DNA from: Pyrenopolyporus hunteri
Lineage: Eukaryota > Ascomycota > Sordariomycetes > Xylariales > Hypoxylaceae
Direction of reading: 5' to 3'
Assembly (NCBI GenBank): GCA_902806595.1
Contig: CADCXC010000043.1
Span: 558,001-622,000 of the forward strand
DNA length: 64,000 nt
Shown here: positions 11,108-21,721 of the stretch, piece by piece
Layout of the letters: each line of letters opens with the position of its first letter
How positions within the stretch are numbered: position 1 is the stretch's first letter
Translations under genes and position numbers: made by a program
The notes under the pieces: generated by a model
Databases searched by the model: none
What the model was told of the DNA's origin: nothing
The model's input: only the letters and a program-made list of their open reading frames with translations

Positions 11108-12617
11108 CTAGTGAAAGTTGCTCGCGTCAAGGACGGCCACGTTTAGCGCGTGATCACCAAGGTTGATGATCCGCTCGCCGATAATCTCCCCCAGGAAGGC
11201 CTTGATTCGGCTGGCCTCGTTCTCGCTGCTGTAACCGTTCATCGTGTTCGCTATCGCCGCGTAGTCACCATCGGCTATGAGTTGGATGGCTTTCACGATG
11301 GTGCCGACTAGAGCTTCGTACTCGGTATTGGAGATGGGATCGGTTTTTTGGCGTAGCGGGATGAGCATGGAGGTCTCGAATTGCTTCAGGTTCTGTAGTA
11401 GGATAACCTTGATAACATCGGGTCCACCCACTTCCATGATGCCGCAGAGCGCTCCGTACCACACCGATGGCGGAAGGGACGGGTTCAAGAAGTTCTTGAG
11501 GCATGTCCGGAGGAGCTTCGGGCGGAGCAACCTGTTGTGCTCCAGGTATTTTCGCGAGATATGCCCGACGAGGGAAGCGGCGAACTCTCTAAGTTCGTAC
11601 TGAGCCTTGAGGGCGTCGATACCATGCTCAGAACCGATCTTGCGGGCCAAGACACAGGTAAGCACAGGCGCGCAGAGTGGGCTGGCATAAGGAGACAGGA
11701 AGAGGTGTTTGTTGTTGACCAGAGCGTTGGTAAGCTCCATCATCCGATACAAGATGAAAATGTCGTCGAGACGGTGCGTGACTTGGGTCGAGATGAAGTT
11801 GACAAAGTAAGGGACAAGCTGGTGGATACTCGGCTCGGAAGCGACGGACTCCAAAGCGGCTTCGCGCAATCTTTGTACGTCGAGATCCGGGTTCTCGTCC
11901 ATGAGAGCCTCCTGGATCTTCTCAAAATACAGGATGAGCTCCTGAGACACGACATGCTTTACGCTGGGCTTGAACACGGGGTTGTCGGAACCGGAGAGGG
12001 CAGCAAGCGCTGGGTTGGCTCCAGGACCCTTAGGTAGAAGGTTCTGAGCCTGCGACTCAGCCGTCGTGGGATTCTCGACCGTGTTGGGTTGCGAACCCTC
12101 GACGCCGAGCCAATGCTCTATAGGAAAATAAATCAGTATCTAGCAAGAAAATGTTAATTATCAGTCGCCCGTGGAACCTACTAGTAAAGCTCGTGTCTCT
12201 AGGAATCTTTGGCAGGGGTGCATTGATCAACTTCTCGAAGTCTACTTCCTCGTCTTCGACGTAGAAGAGGGCTTGCGGACCTAAGCTCGCCTCTCCGTAT
12301 CTGAGGGCTCGCGAAGAGTCGTAGCCATATAATGGCTCAGCATCGAGAACCTTTAAGGCATTGGAGACGTCTTGGATTGTAAGAGTCGTGCGTTTAGCGA
12401 GACGCATATGTCGTAGAGCTTCGACGATGACCTGGCCAACCCGATACTCGGTATCCTGCGAAACAGTACGCAGAGCCTCATCCCCTATCTTGGCGATACC
12501 TACAGATTCCGCGACATCCCTGACGCTCTCTTGATTCCAAAGGAGTCGTTGCCCGTGCGGGACTCCCTTGGCACCAGCGTCTTGAGCGGAGCCGCGGGCA
12601 TCCCTAGTGGCCGCCAT
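11108..12617 (-). CDS. TAF6: Transcription initiation factor TFIID/SAGA subunit 6
   Basis: Two exons, 12617-12182 and 12117-11108, joined by a 64-nt GT-AG intron (12118-12181), giving 481 residues. TAF6 pairs with TAF9 through a histone fold and is shared by TFIID and SAGA in the nucleus. The histone fold spans about residues 24-95 (LLWNQESVRDVAESVGI, then TLTIQDVSNALKVL). The family hallmark KHWLGVEG reads exactly across the splice junction. The long C-terminal part is the HEAT-like TAF6 C domain, including HRLDDIFILYRMMELTNALV. Both expected domains are complete and the length is typical. The ATG at 12617 gives a short N-tail before the histone fold; an in-frame upstream extension lacks support. 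Confidence 0.95.
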
Positions 12618-13758
12618 AATAGGTGGTAAGAAGGGACGGTGGAGGTCAGTATGCCGAAATCTGGTAGGATTTCGCTGTCCGCTTACCGGAGAGAAGGAAG
12701 AGGAAAGGGACGGGCAATTATTCACGAGAATTCCGCTCTACGCCTCAGCGCGTATCCAGAAGGCACTCGACGGCTTGATACGAGGCTTAAATACTGTGAT
12801 ACGAGTTAGAGATTGATTTGAAACCTCAAGGCTTCTGATGACGGTAGAGCTTGTAGCAGAAGTCCAAGATGCCGAAGCGCGGTGAGAGTTTTCAACTAAG
12901 GAGAGAAGTTAGATAAATGTTATAATTGTGGTGCCGTTGGTGCCAGGTCCGCGAAGAAAGAAGACAAACAATTTGCGGGGCAGTCGCGTGTGTATATAGT
13001 TGGTGAAATAGTCTGTGGACAAAGTTTCGTAGGGGATCCGCGCAAAAAGGGTTGGGAGTGCGTAGAGCGTAGAAGCAGCCCGCAGGAAACACGTACCTTG
13101 CGCTCGAAATCGCACCGAGACTAGCGGTGCGCGCAGCAGGCGCACGGGAAGGGCGTAAGGCGTAGGAAGAAAATTCGATCGGATATTCCGATTGAATGAG
13201 ACTCGTAGGTGAATAAATGCAAGTGTCGGCCCACGAATGGATGAGAGGATCAAGTCTCTGACGATTGAAGGTGGGAGGTTCTGTTGCCAGCCGTTGGAGA
13301 ATTTGACGAAGCGCTGAGAAACCTGAGAGGCGCGACGGGGAGAACCAGAGGAATGAATGCGGTGGAGAGGTCGCGTCGAGGTAGTTTTGTTTGGGGGGGA
13401 GGCGGGCACCGGCAGCCGAGGAGTTTGGTATTAGATGATTGAAGCCTCCGTGGCTTCGAAGCTGAAAATTTAATCGGCAGGCGCTTCGACGATGAGGGCA
13501 AACTGAGGGCAAACAAGCCCTCTAAATAAATTGATTTAGACTAGAGGAGTCGGTGGCTACCAATGTCAAAAACACGGCCACTTATGCCTCTAGTTGCAAA
13601 CGCAAGGCCCAAATCAGAGAGGATGGGTATTTAACGACGCCGTGAGATATCCGGCGTTATCCTTAAGTAATATATATGATCGTGTTTATCGACGACCACA
13701 GATGGATGAGATCGCGGCAGCACAGTTAATCACCGCCGGACGGCTAAGCGCTAAGCAG

Positions 13759-14286
13759 CCAATCAAAACCTCCGATAGATTTCTAGGCCGGCTCACTGAG
13801 ATGACAAAGTGCTCGCCGGGCCGTCAAATGATTTATTGCGACACGGGGCGATGGAGGCGGGATGGACGAAGTAGGCGAGGCTATGTGGAAAGTTGTAGGA
13901 AAGTGATGAAGCTCATCAGCCTTGGGCTTGGCAAGCGGTCGAGAGATGTACTTGAGTCACCCGCTGTGATTGGCTACAATCACGAAAATGGCACCCACAG
14001 CGCTAGCTTAATCAGGAAAGGGCAAATCAAGCCCAGGGTGTCGCGGCACTAAGCCATTTTCGCTCAAATCGAATAAGCATCAGGCCAATCAGCTGGTCAA
14101 AATTAACCGATCTGATCTAGATACATAGGTACTTTGGCACAAGCAAATCAGATAATCAGGTCAGATGTATCCATGTATCTTGGATCATGGCCATATTCCA
14201 GCTCTAAATACATACATCTCACATGAATTATACGTAGGTAGTAACAATGTCTTTCCTACCCATTGGGATCGATCAAATCGACCAAT
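13759..14286. promoter_or_regulatory. Cluster of five CCAAT boxes
   Basis: CCAAT on the plus strand at 13759-13763, 14085-14089 and 14282-14286, and on the minus strand (ATTGG) at 13969-13973 and 14262-14266. About one would be expected by chance in 530 bp counting both strands. CCAAT is bound by the Hap2/3/5 (CBC) complex in fungi. No gene start is attached to the cluster, so its target is unclear. Confidence 0.35.
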
Positions 14287-14635
14287 AGGATTAATCCCTC
14301 TTTATTCCCCTTTTATTGATTGCAAGTCCATGTAATACGCGTTGCTCCCACCAGGGTACCACCTAAGACATAGAAGGACAATGGTCACAGAATCAAAGTT
14401 ACCTAATTACCTCAGCTCGGTGTTTTCAAGCTTTGTCAAACTTAACTATAATAATAGCTGCCACCGAGCGAAGTACCGTAACCTTTACGTTATATCTAGT
14501 AACTAAGATAACAAAGATCCTATATCGTTGCTTGGGGTTACCTACGGGTAAAAAATTCACAATTCCAATATTAACGATCTATACCTACCACCTACCTAAC
14601 TGTTATCTGCTGTTTATCAATAACGGTTGATGCGC

Positions 14636-14662
14636 CACCTAGGTACCTACCTACCTAGGTAT
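14636..14662. repeat. CCTAGGTA palindromic repeat run
   Basis: CCTAGGTACC followed by CTACCTACCTAGGTA in noncoding DNA; one of about fifteen dispersed copies in this window, discussed in the findings. Confidence 0.75.
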
Positions 14663-16169
14663 AAAAGTATTATATAAAACTACCCGAGTTCCATAGATTT
14701 GCTTCAATTTGCGCACTCAACACGCCCAGCACGCCATCCGGAGGGAATCCTTATAGCCCATACTAATGCAATTCTTTCATCGAACTTAACCCCTAGGAGA
14801 AATGAGCCTAGTGTATCACAAGGGAGGTCACAAAACCCAACAAGACATTGATGGTAAGCATGCTAACTAATGGGAGGAGGGTTTTTTAATGCCGATGCTC
14901 CGTTCGGGATTTCACGCGCTGTTATAAGCCGGGATTGGATCGGCTCATCCTCTTCATGTTGTATTATCAGACACGCCCGGAAACCTTTATTTATGCCTCC
15001 TCATTTGTAGATGACCGAACTCAGTGATACTTTATCATACCATTTCTCTTGAAAGCCCCAGTTTTTACATTGGGCTTCAACATGTATGATTATAGCTTTA
15101 GTGCCAACCTACATAGTCGGTTAAGAGCGTGGAACGGGCTTGTGCCTCCCGTGGCACCTCAAAATTAGGTATACTCAATCTCAAAATGTATATTTGAACG
15201 GTAATTGAATAGACGGGTTTTTACAAATTTAGATGATTAAAGAAATTAATCATAAAAATACGGGAAAGGTGGTCAGCACGAGAAGCGACGCCGGGAGTAT
15301 AAGAGTTATGAAGAGGGCTGCACCATCGGCGACGGAAACTGCCAGCCTAACTAGTATCGTGTCTGGTGCGGCGACCCTTGCAAGTCTATCCGCATTCCCG
15401 GCGGTGATAGCGGCCGTTGCTCGTCGTGCTGCCTCTAAACGATCACTTGTCGAATATTGTAGCGGTCCTGAATTAAAGAGATTCCTGAGACGGTCTTAAC
15501 GGCTCGTGTAGGATGAAAAGGGGTTAGACTAGGTATACGAGGAGAGGGTGATGCGGCTTACTTCGATAATGGTTATACTCGATTTCCACGTATACAAAAA
15601 CTTTCTCTCATTCTTGAAACTTGTCGGTACAGTCCTCCGCTATTGATCATACATATACGTTCTGCTCTGATCCGGTTGTGGGTTATGGAAATACTCCATG
15701 TTTGATATCTGGTGTCTACCGTCATTGCGGGCTAAGAATCCGATCTAGCATTCTAGAAGCCTGAGATCCTACTCTAACTCCGGGAGTCGCAAAACCTGAG
15801 GAGCCTCGATCTTTCGGCGGAAATGATAGTCTCGCGGTTCTCACCTCAGAGGAGTCGTGCGGGGTGGAGGGAGAGAATTCAAATCTAAAATTTATAAGAT
15901 CTTATCCCTAGTCTAATATCCAACGCTAAACACCTTGCGTGCTTCTAACTCTTCATCGGTATGGAATTCATTATCATAACGTCGTGACGTAGCTCCATCC
16001 CTTTCTACCGTTCGATAGCCTACCCTACTGCTACTTCAGCACTCGTTTGCTATAAACACATCGATATCGAGAAGGAGTAGCAATTTCCCTCAAATACAGC
16101 GTAAATATAACAAAATAAATCATAAATCGACGAAGAAATTGAGCAAAGTGATTTAGCATCTACTTGACC

Positions 16170-17279
16170 TTAGAATCTCGATCTGCCTCTGCGCTTGTTC
16201 GGAGCCTTGACGCCCATCAACTTGGACGCAATCAAGCTGCTGATCGTATTTTCAGCGAACCCTTTCACGCCGCTAGATTTCGTCTGCCTGGGGTCTTTAT
16301 CAATGAAGGCATCGATCGCCGCGGCGCCCAAAGCAGCCGTAGCCACCCTGGCGCCCTTTTCTCCCGTCCAGCTGCCCGGCTGCTTGCGCAATCTATAAGC
16401 GGTCAGGCCACCCGCCTCGAGAGCTGCTCGAGCTGCCATCTGCCATCTGTCAGCAGTGGATTTGCTACGGACGTTAGACGATCTAACGTCGGACGACGCG
16501 GATTTGGTATGACGACCGCGATGACGTCGAGGAGATGGCGACGGGCTTGGTGTATAGGATCGCGCCCGCGAGCGTCGATGGCGCCGGCCTCGGTCGCGTT
16601 CGTAATCGGATTCGTCGCTGATAGAGGACGACCTATGTCCTCGACGCCTTCGTGGAGGATCGTCGCTGTGTGCCCTTGAACGCCTCCTAGGCGGTGATGG
16701 AGAGGGAGTGGGGGAGCGATGACGGTGATGGTGGTGGTGTCTTGACTTTGAATCGTGATGGGAATTGCGATGGGAATGGTCACGACTCTGAGAACGGCCC
16801 CGATCGCCAGATCCTGCTTTGGCTGCAGTGTATAACGCCGCCGCTTCGCTGAGGAATTTTAACCCTTGCTGGCCTAGGGACTTGGTGCGTTTGACACCCG
16901 GCCGTTGAGCCGAGTCTTTATCTTTAGAGTGCTTGGATTGGGGCGCCTTCTCGCCAGTACGAGTTGGTGAGGCACGTCGAGAAGTTCTAGGAGGCGACGA
17001 CCGCCTATCGGTTCTTGGAGAAGGGCTATGTGTCCTATCGTGTCGAGAGTATCGTGGGGGACTAGTGGTTCTAGAATGTCTCTTAGACGGGCTCGGTCGT
17101 CGGCGAGATTTTGGTTCTGGAGACGGACTGAGACGGGATTTAGAAAATACGGATGGTTCGTCGGTACCGACATACTCGTAGGCGGGGCCTTTAATAGGTG
17201 AGGTTGAATGGTGGTAGGGGTCGTTAAAGGTGTACGGGTCGTCGTAACGGTTACGACGAGATTTCGACCGAGACGCCAT
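16170..17279 (-). CDS. Basic low-complexity protein with Ala/Gly-rich C-terminal region, 369 aa
   Basis: Single-exon frame, ATG at 17279 in good context (CGCCATGG on the other strand). Residues 1-265 are Arg/Ser/His/Pro-rich with many SP, RS and RHRR segments, a histidine run near residue 180, and the appearance of an intrinsically disordered, phosphorylatable tail. The C-terminal 90 residues are different: RWQMAARAALEAGGLTAYRL, then TGEKGARVATAALGAAAIDA and a final KLMGVKAPNKRRGRSRF. That Ala/Gly-rich helix-pair pattern is typical of fungal proteins annotated with DUF3824-type regions and may associate with membranes. The exact role is unknown. SR-splicing factors have an RRM domain, which is absent here, so I do not call it one. 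Confidence 0.75.
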   Translation of the reverse strand: MASRSKSRRNRYDDPYTFNDPYHHSTSPIKGPAYEYVGTDEPSVFSKSRLSPSPEPKSRRRPSPSKRHSRTTSPPRYSRHDRTHSPSPRTDRRSSPPRTSRRASPTRTGEKAPQSKHSKDKDSAQRPGVKRTKSLGQQGLKFLSEAAALYTAAKAGSGDRGRSQSRDHSHRNSHHDSKSRHHHHHRHRSPTPSPSPPRRRSRAHSDDPPRRRRGHRSSSISDESDYERDRGRRHRRSRARSYTPSPSPSPRRHRGRHTKSASSDVRSSNVRSKSTADRWQMAARAALEAGGLTAYRLRKQPGSWTGEKGARVATAALGAAAIDAFIDKDPRQTKSSGVKGFAENTISSLIASKLMGVKAPNKRRGRSRF

Positions 17280-20200
17280 GGTTTGCGCAATAACGAGGTA
17301 ATTTCACAAGTAGTGTTAAGTAATCCGTGAAGTAGGCCCTAGTTCAGAAGAGAGGTAAATTATAAACTACAAGTTGCAAAGCATAAGCGCGTGTTTTAAA
17401 GGCGCAGGTAAGAACGGACGGTCTAGAATGACGGTCGGAGACCTCCCAGCGGCTGCAGGTAGGGTCTTATCACGCAGGAGAAGAACTGCGCCACAACGTA
17501 TTGTGCGCAGCTATCGACGTTTGTTTGGCTAGCAATTCCCTCCTTGGAATATTCCAGTGTAGCTGTTCTTGCAGGTCTCGGGAGTTAGAACTCTGTAGGG
17601 GAACGAATGGCTGTTGTGAATCTCTAAAAACTTTCACAGGATTTGCATAAAAGGTGATGTCAACTGGGAATACAGCTGTGCTGTTATTTGCAGGGGGGCG
17701 GTGCCAGTCGAGTGGGATGGGAGGCCTATTACATGTGTAGGCCTATCACAGAAACTTGGCTTGCTTTTTGGTTAGGCTTCTAACTATATAATACATCGGT
17801 AAGTAGGCATGACTTGTATGTCATGTATGTCGTTATGTCTCCATGGATGACTATTGGAGAGCTATCCAGAGCTAGGAAACAAGCCCGTCGCCACTTTTGA
17901 GTGGGCGATAAATCCCCGCATGATTTCATAGTGCTTCCCAGCGTGGATCACAGAGAGCCGATGTAAGCGGATGGGCCTACAGACAGGATTCTCTCCGGAC
18001 GATTCAAAAAAAAAGAGAGAAAAAAAGAAGGGAAGAAATGGAAGAAGACAACCAAAAGCGATGGGTTTAACGCCTCACTCGAGGCATCCAAAATAATATT
18101 CCGTGTTATAGGACTCGCCGAACAAAGAAATGCACTTAGTCTTGGGTCCAGGCTCTTCTCTCGGAAGATTTGCAGCGAACGACGTTAGTTACGGAGTGAG
18201 GAACGTCTGACATGGGGAATACAGCATCTGACGATTGGATCTGGCATTGGACATATGATACTCGATAGGTTCTGACTGGACTGTTGATGGGCTGTCACGA
18301 CGGCGGCAGGGTCATACAACGTGCGATGACGTCTCGTGACCATACTCAACCTAAGACATGATGACTAGACGGGTGCGACTATGTCACATACAGTATACGC
18401 CCGTCTTATATTGAAGCCTATGCGCCGGAGCTTGCTTGAGTGGCGGCTTTTCCCGGTAGATGTCTGTCGAGCCTGTATGGCTTCTCGGTACGGAAGTTTG
18501 CGTTGGGAGGATTGGAGTCTAAGAGGGATGGGGAATGCAGTAAGCTTGTGCAATCGACGCTGAAATCCGAATCTTCAGGGCGGCGGACATCGCCCGTTCC
18601 GAATCATCGCATAATAGTTCATGCGGTCCCGGTCAGATTCAGATTACAGGGGCTCATGTCAGGTCCAACTGACCTAGCTCATGCGCGTCGGCGTTTACTA
18701 TAAACTGTACCTATTTGCTTAAACAATCTTGATGTAATCACTTCCATCTACTCCCTATAACCAGATGGTCATCAACACGACAATATCTTAAGTCATGATA
18801 TATAGGTACGGTAGCCTGACTCCAATAAGCGTATTAGAAGGCTATTTATAGCCACGAATGTCCATTTCCAACTCACGTTTGCGGCCGACGCGTCCTGTCA
18901 AGGTTCCGTGACGCTACTCTCTTCCGGGGAGTCGTTATTGCCGATCATATACCAACCTTAAGCCTCATCTGTTTTCGCAGTGACTCGCCGCGCCGGCTTG
19001 TTCGAGAAGGATCCCGTAAAAGACCGGGGTTTCCTAGATCGTGTTCCGAAAGTAGGTGCTCGGGGTGCCTGAGTTAACCAACATCTATTAATGGTATCGG
19101 ATCGGTCATGAAAGAGCCCCAAGGGACTTCGGTACCCAAAGGAGCAACGGTGACTTGGCGAGCTATAAAATTTTTTTTGCCCAGTCTTACCCTGCGTCTA
19201 ACTTGCAATTTGTATATTCATATTCTCATTAGGACAGGTAGATGGGCGCGAACGTCCAACTTCGAGAACCCTTCTATCGAAGGCTAGGTACACGTATCTC
19301 AAAAGTCCAGTACAGGAGCTGGCACGACTGACTCAGCTTATCTTCGCAACTTGGTACCCGTATCTCTATATGCGCCTCAAATCCAAACCCGATACCCCTC
19401 CAAATTCTGTACGGTCTGAGCGAGATAGAGATTTCCAGAACGGCGCGGTCGTCCAGACGGTAGTACCTAGGAAAGACGATCCCCCTCCCGGCCTATCGGA
19501 ATCGAGATGCTTCTCCGACAGCTTGAATACTTAGACGGGTATCTATATGCTATAATTAGCGGTTTATACCTCCCCCGCAATATGTTTGACATGATAGGGT
19601 TGTTATGCCAAGTGCGGAAGAACGGGCTAATGCGGCGATCCGGTTAATTAGACCGTAGATCAAATTACCTACGATTGACATTTCCAGGATATCACCCAAC
19701 CAGTTTTTTCGATTCGGCGGAACGATGGTTTATCGTACGTACGTACATGGCACCGGGTTCGGTTCGATGTGAGGGTAATATATGTCGGATCTGAAGATGT
19801 CAGCAGTCGAGCGGATGACTGCAGTCCACAACGTGGCTGAGATCTGGCTTTTCTGGAGCTTGGGACCTTACTACCTAGGAACGGAGCGTCGAGTATAGAT
19901 ATTATAGAAATAAAGATGGTGTTGTCCATCGCGACACAGATCCTTGCTTAGCTAACGAGACGGCTAAAGCCCACGAGCCCCTAGCTGGGATAATTTCCAA
20001 TTCTTTCTAGCAATTGGCTCTATTCTGCGCCGTCCGACCCCCGGATCTCGACGCCACCTCTGCCAGATGGAGTAATAATAATTTCGCAGGACGTATGGCC
20101 GCTTGCAATCTTAGGAGACGCCAAGGCTTCCAACTTCGTATCTGCTGTATTCATGATGTAGGTGTTAGGTAGGTTCCGAACTGACATGGCATACATATCT

Positions 20201-20300
20201 CGGGCTACATAAGGACGTGGTCTGTCACGTCATCCATAACCGGTCTCTTTATACCCACGAACAGACTCGAAACAAATTACTTGCGCAAAAATTATTCATA
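17280..20300. other. Intergenic 3 kb, no gene seen
   Basis: Gene-poor stretch upstream of the basic protein gene and of the cysteine-rich secreted protein gene. Only short frames without features. A purine-rich run lies at 18006-18044. Confidence 0.55.
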
Positions 20301-20842
20301 ATGCTATTCAACATCATTTCCCTTCTGGCCCTTGTGGCCGCCACTAATGCTTTCGTTCCACCGGAGGGCATGAAGTGCCCTCATATTAAATGTATAGACG
20401 GGGTAAACAGATGTGGTAAGTTTTGTATCCCCATCAATATCAATTACCTCCGTTAAACCCAGCGGCAAAATCTAACTCGTAATTTTACAGGTATCAAGTA
20501 CGGCAGATGTTACGACATGTGCAAGTCGGACATGCCTAGCCCCCCACCTTGCCCTGAGACGCCAACGTTAACAACTTCGCCGCCTATCGTAACGACTAGT
20601 GTCCCGTCCGCCTGTACTAGTACGGGGACTGCCTGTGTGGACTACTTCAGGACCTGCGGGTCGCCTGCCACGGCTACCGTGACTTACGGAGGGTGAGCGC
20701 TTGCCTTCGAGGTTTTCGTGAGAGCCACAAATGTGAACAAGGCTGACACCTATCAAGATGCTTCCCGGCGTGCGGTCCTACCCCTACCTACTCGGCGCCG
20801 GCTTGCCCTGAACCAACAGAAGTTACCGAAGAGAACCAGTAA
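20301..20842 (+). CDS. Small cysteine-rich secreted protein with two related Cys modules, 133 aa
   Basis: Three exons, 20301-20415, 20491-20692 and 20758-20842; introns of 75 and 65 nt are GT-AG and in phase, the second with a CTGAC branch point. The 133-residue product starts with a clean signal peptide (MLFNIISLLALVAATNAF). The mature part has 12 cysteines. Two modules resemble each other: CIDGVNRCG...YGRCYDMC...PPPCPE and CVDYFRTCG...YGGCFPACG...APACPEP, separated by a Thr/Ser/Pro linker. Such proteins are exported and disulfide-bonded; many act as effectors or wall-associated proteins, but no function can be assigned here. If the second intron is not removed the frame stops at GGG TGA, losing the last two Cys pairs. 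The conserved pattern supports splicing. Confidence 0.75.
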
Positions 20843-21721
20843 GAGGCTCGTCGGTACGGGCTTTGGCCGGACGACACCACCGCTCCCGGCTAGCTGGCAG
20901 GTCTAATATACTTCCAAAAATCATCTTAGTCTCCTATTTGAGGTATGTCCTGTGGTATGGGGGAATGTTAAATGGATAGTTGCATAGCCTTCTAGAGATA
21001 TGGTTCGGAAAAGGTATTTTGAATGTAAAATAATTGGTTCGGGTTGACTTAATCTTGCAAATGTTATTTTTATCATTCTCATATACCCGAGTCGAGTGAT
21101 ATTAACGAGAAGTATTGAACTGTAGAAAGTTAACGACCACGATATAGGAGCGCGGTTAATCACCCTAGAAGTCGTATAGCTGTCTACATATTACCCACCT
21201 CAGCGCGACCTATAAAGGGGCGTGTAACAAGCCTGCACATAACGTACGGACTAAAAGGTCCCGGAGTTGGGGAAGCACATGTCACTTCACAAGTACGTTA
21301 CGCGGTATCGCTAACAAGTCACTCGAAGGGAATTCTATCAGAAACATCGTATATGTACAGCTTTATATTTACAGAGAATAATCTGTCCGTACCAGCAGAG
21401 TACGCCAGCTCCAACGCGCGTTAGCGTGCGGAGCGCCGAAGGAAAAAGGGGTATCCAAGGTCAAGACGCAGCCGGTCCCAACCCCGAACCCGTCAAGATT
21501 TGTCTAGGTCAACATGGATGCTAACATGCAAAAAAACCGCTGCGTGTGAACAAAAACATTACTCGTCCCCGACTTTTTACCCTAGGCACCCGACCTAACC
21601 ATCATGCCCCACGAGAACTCGAGCAGAGAATCAAAAAACAAGGAAACGGAACTGAGACGAAAACGAGAAAACGGAAAAAACGAGCTGGGTATAATTAAAC
21701 TGATGCAGACGCGTCGTCGAA
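20843..21721. other. Intergenic, no gene seen
   Basis: About 880 bp between convergent genes (secreted Cys-rich protein on plus, HsbA-like protein on minus). No frame with features. Confidence 0.6.

Larger units (their letters stand above)
12618..16169. other. Intergenic 3.5 kb, no supported gene
   Basis: Spacer upstream of TAF6. Overlapping minus-strand frames at 12892-13516 and a plus frame at 13594-14052 have no domain, no signal and basic random-looking composition. Five CCAAT boxes cluster at 13759-14286. A GC-richer island at 15233-15498 is open on both strands. A CCTAGGTA palindrome run lies at 14636-14662. Confidence 0.5.

Noticed and set aside
12892..13516. Overlapping minus-strand frames of 88-206 codons
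   Set aside because: Two frames open over the same DNA, no domains, Arg/Ser/Pro/His-rich chance composition and no splice path to a start.
13594..14052. 152-codon plus frame
   Set aside because: No recognisable motif; random-looking basic composition; it spans the CCAAT cluster, which suggests promoter DNA.
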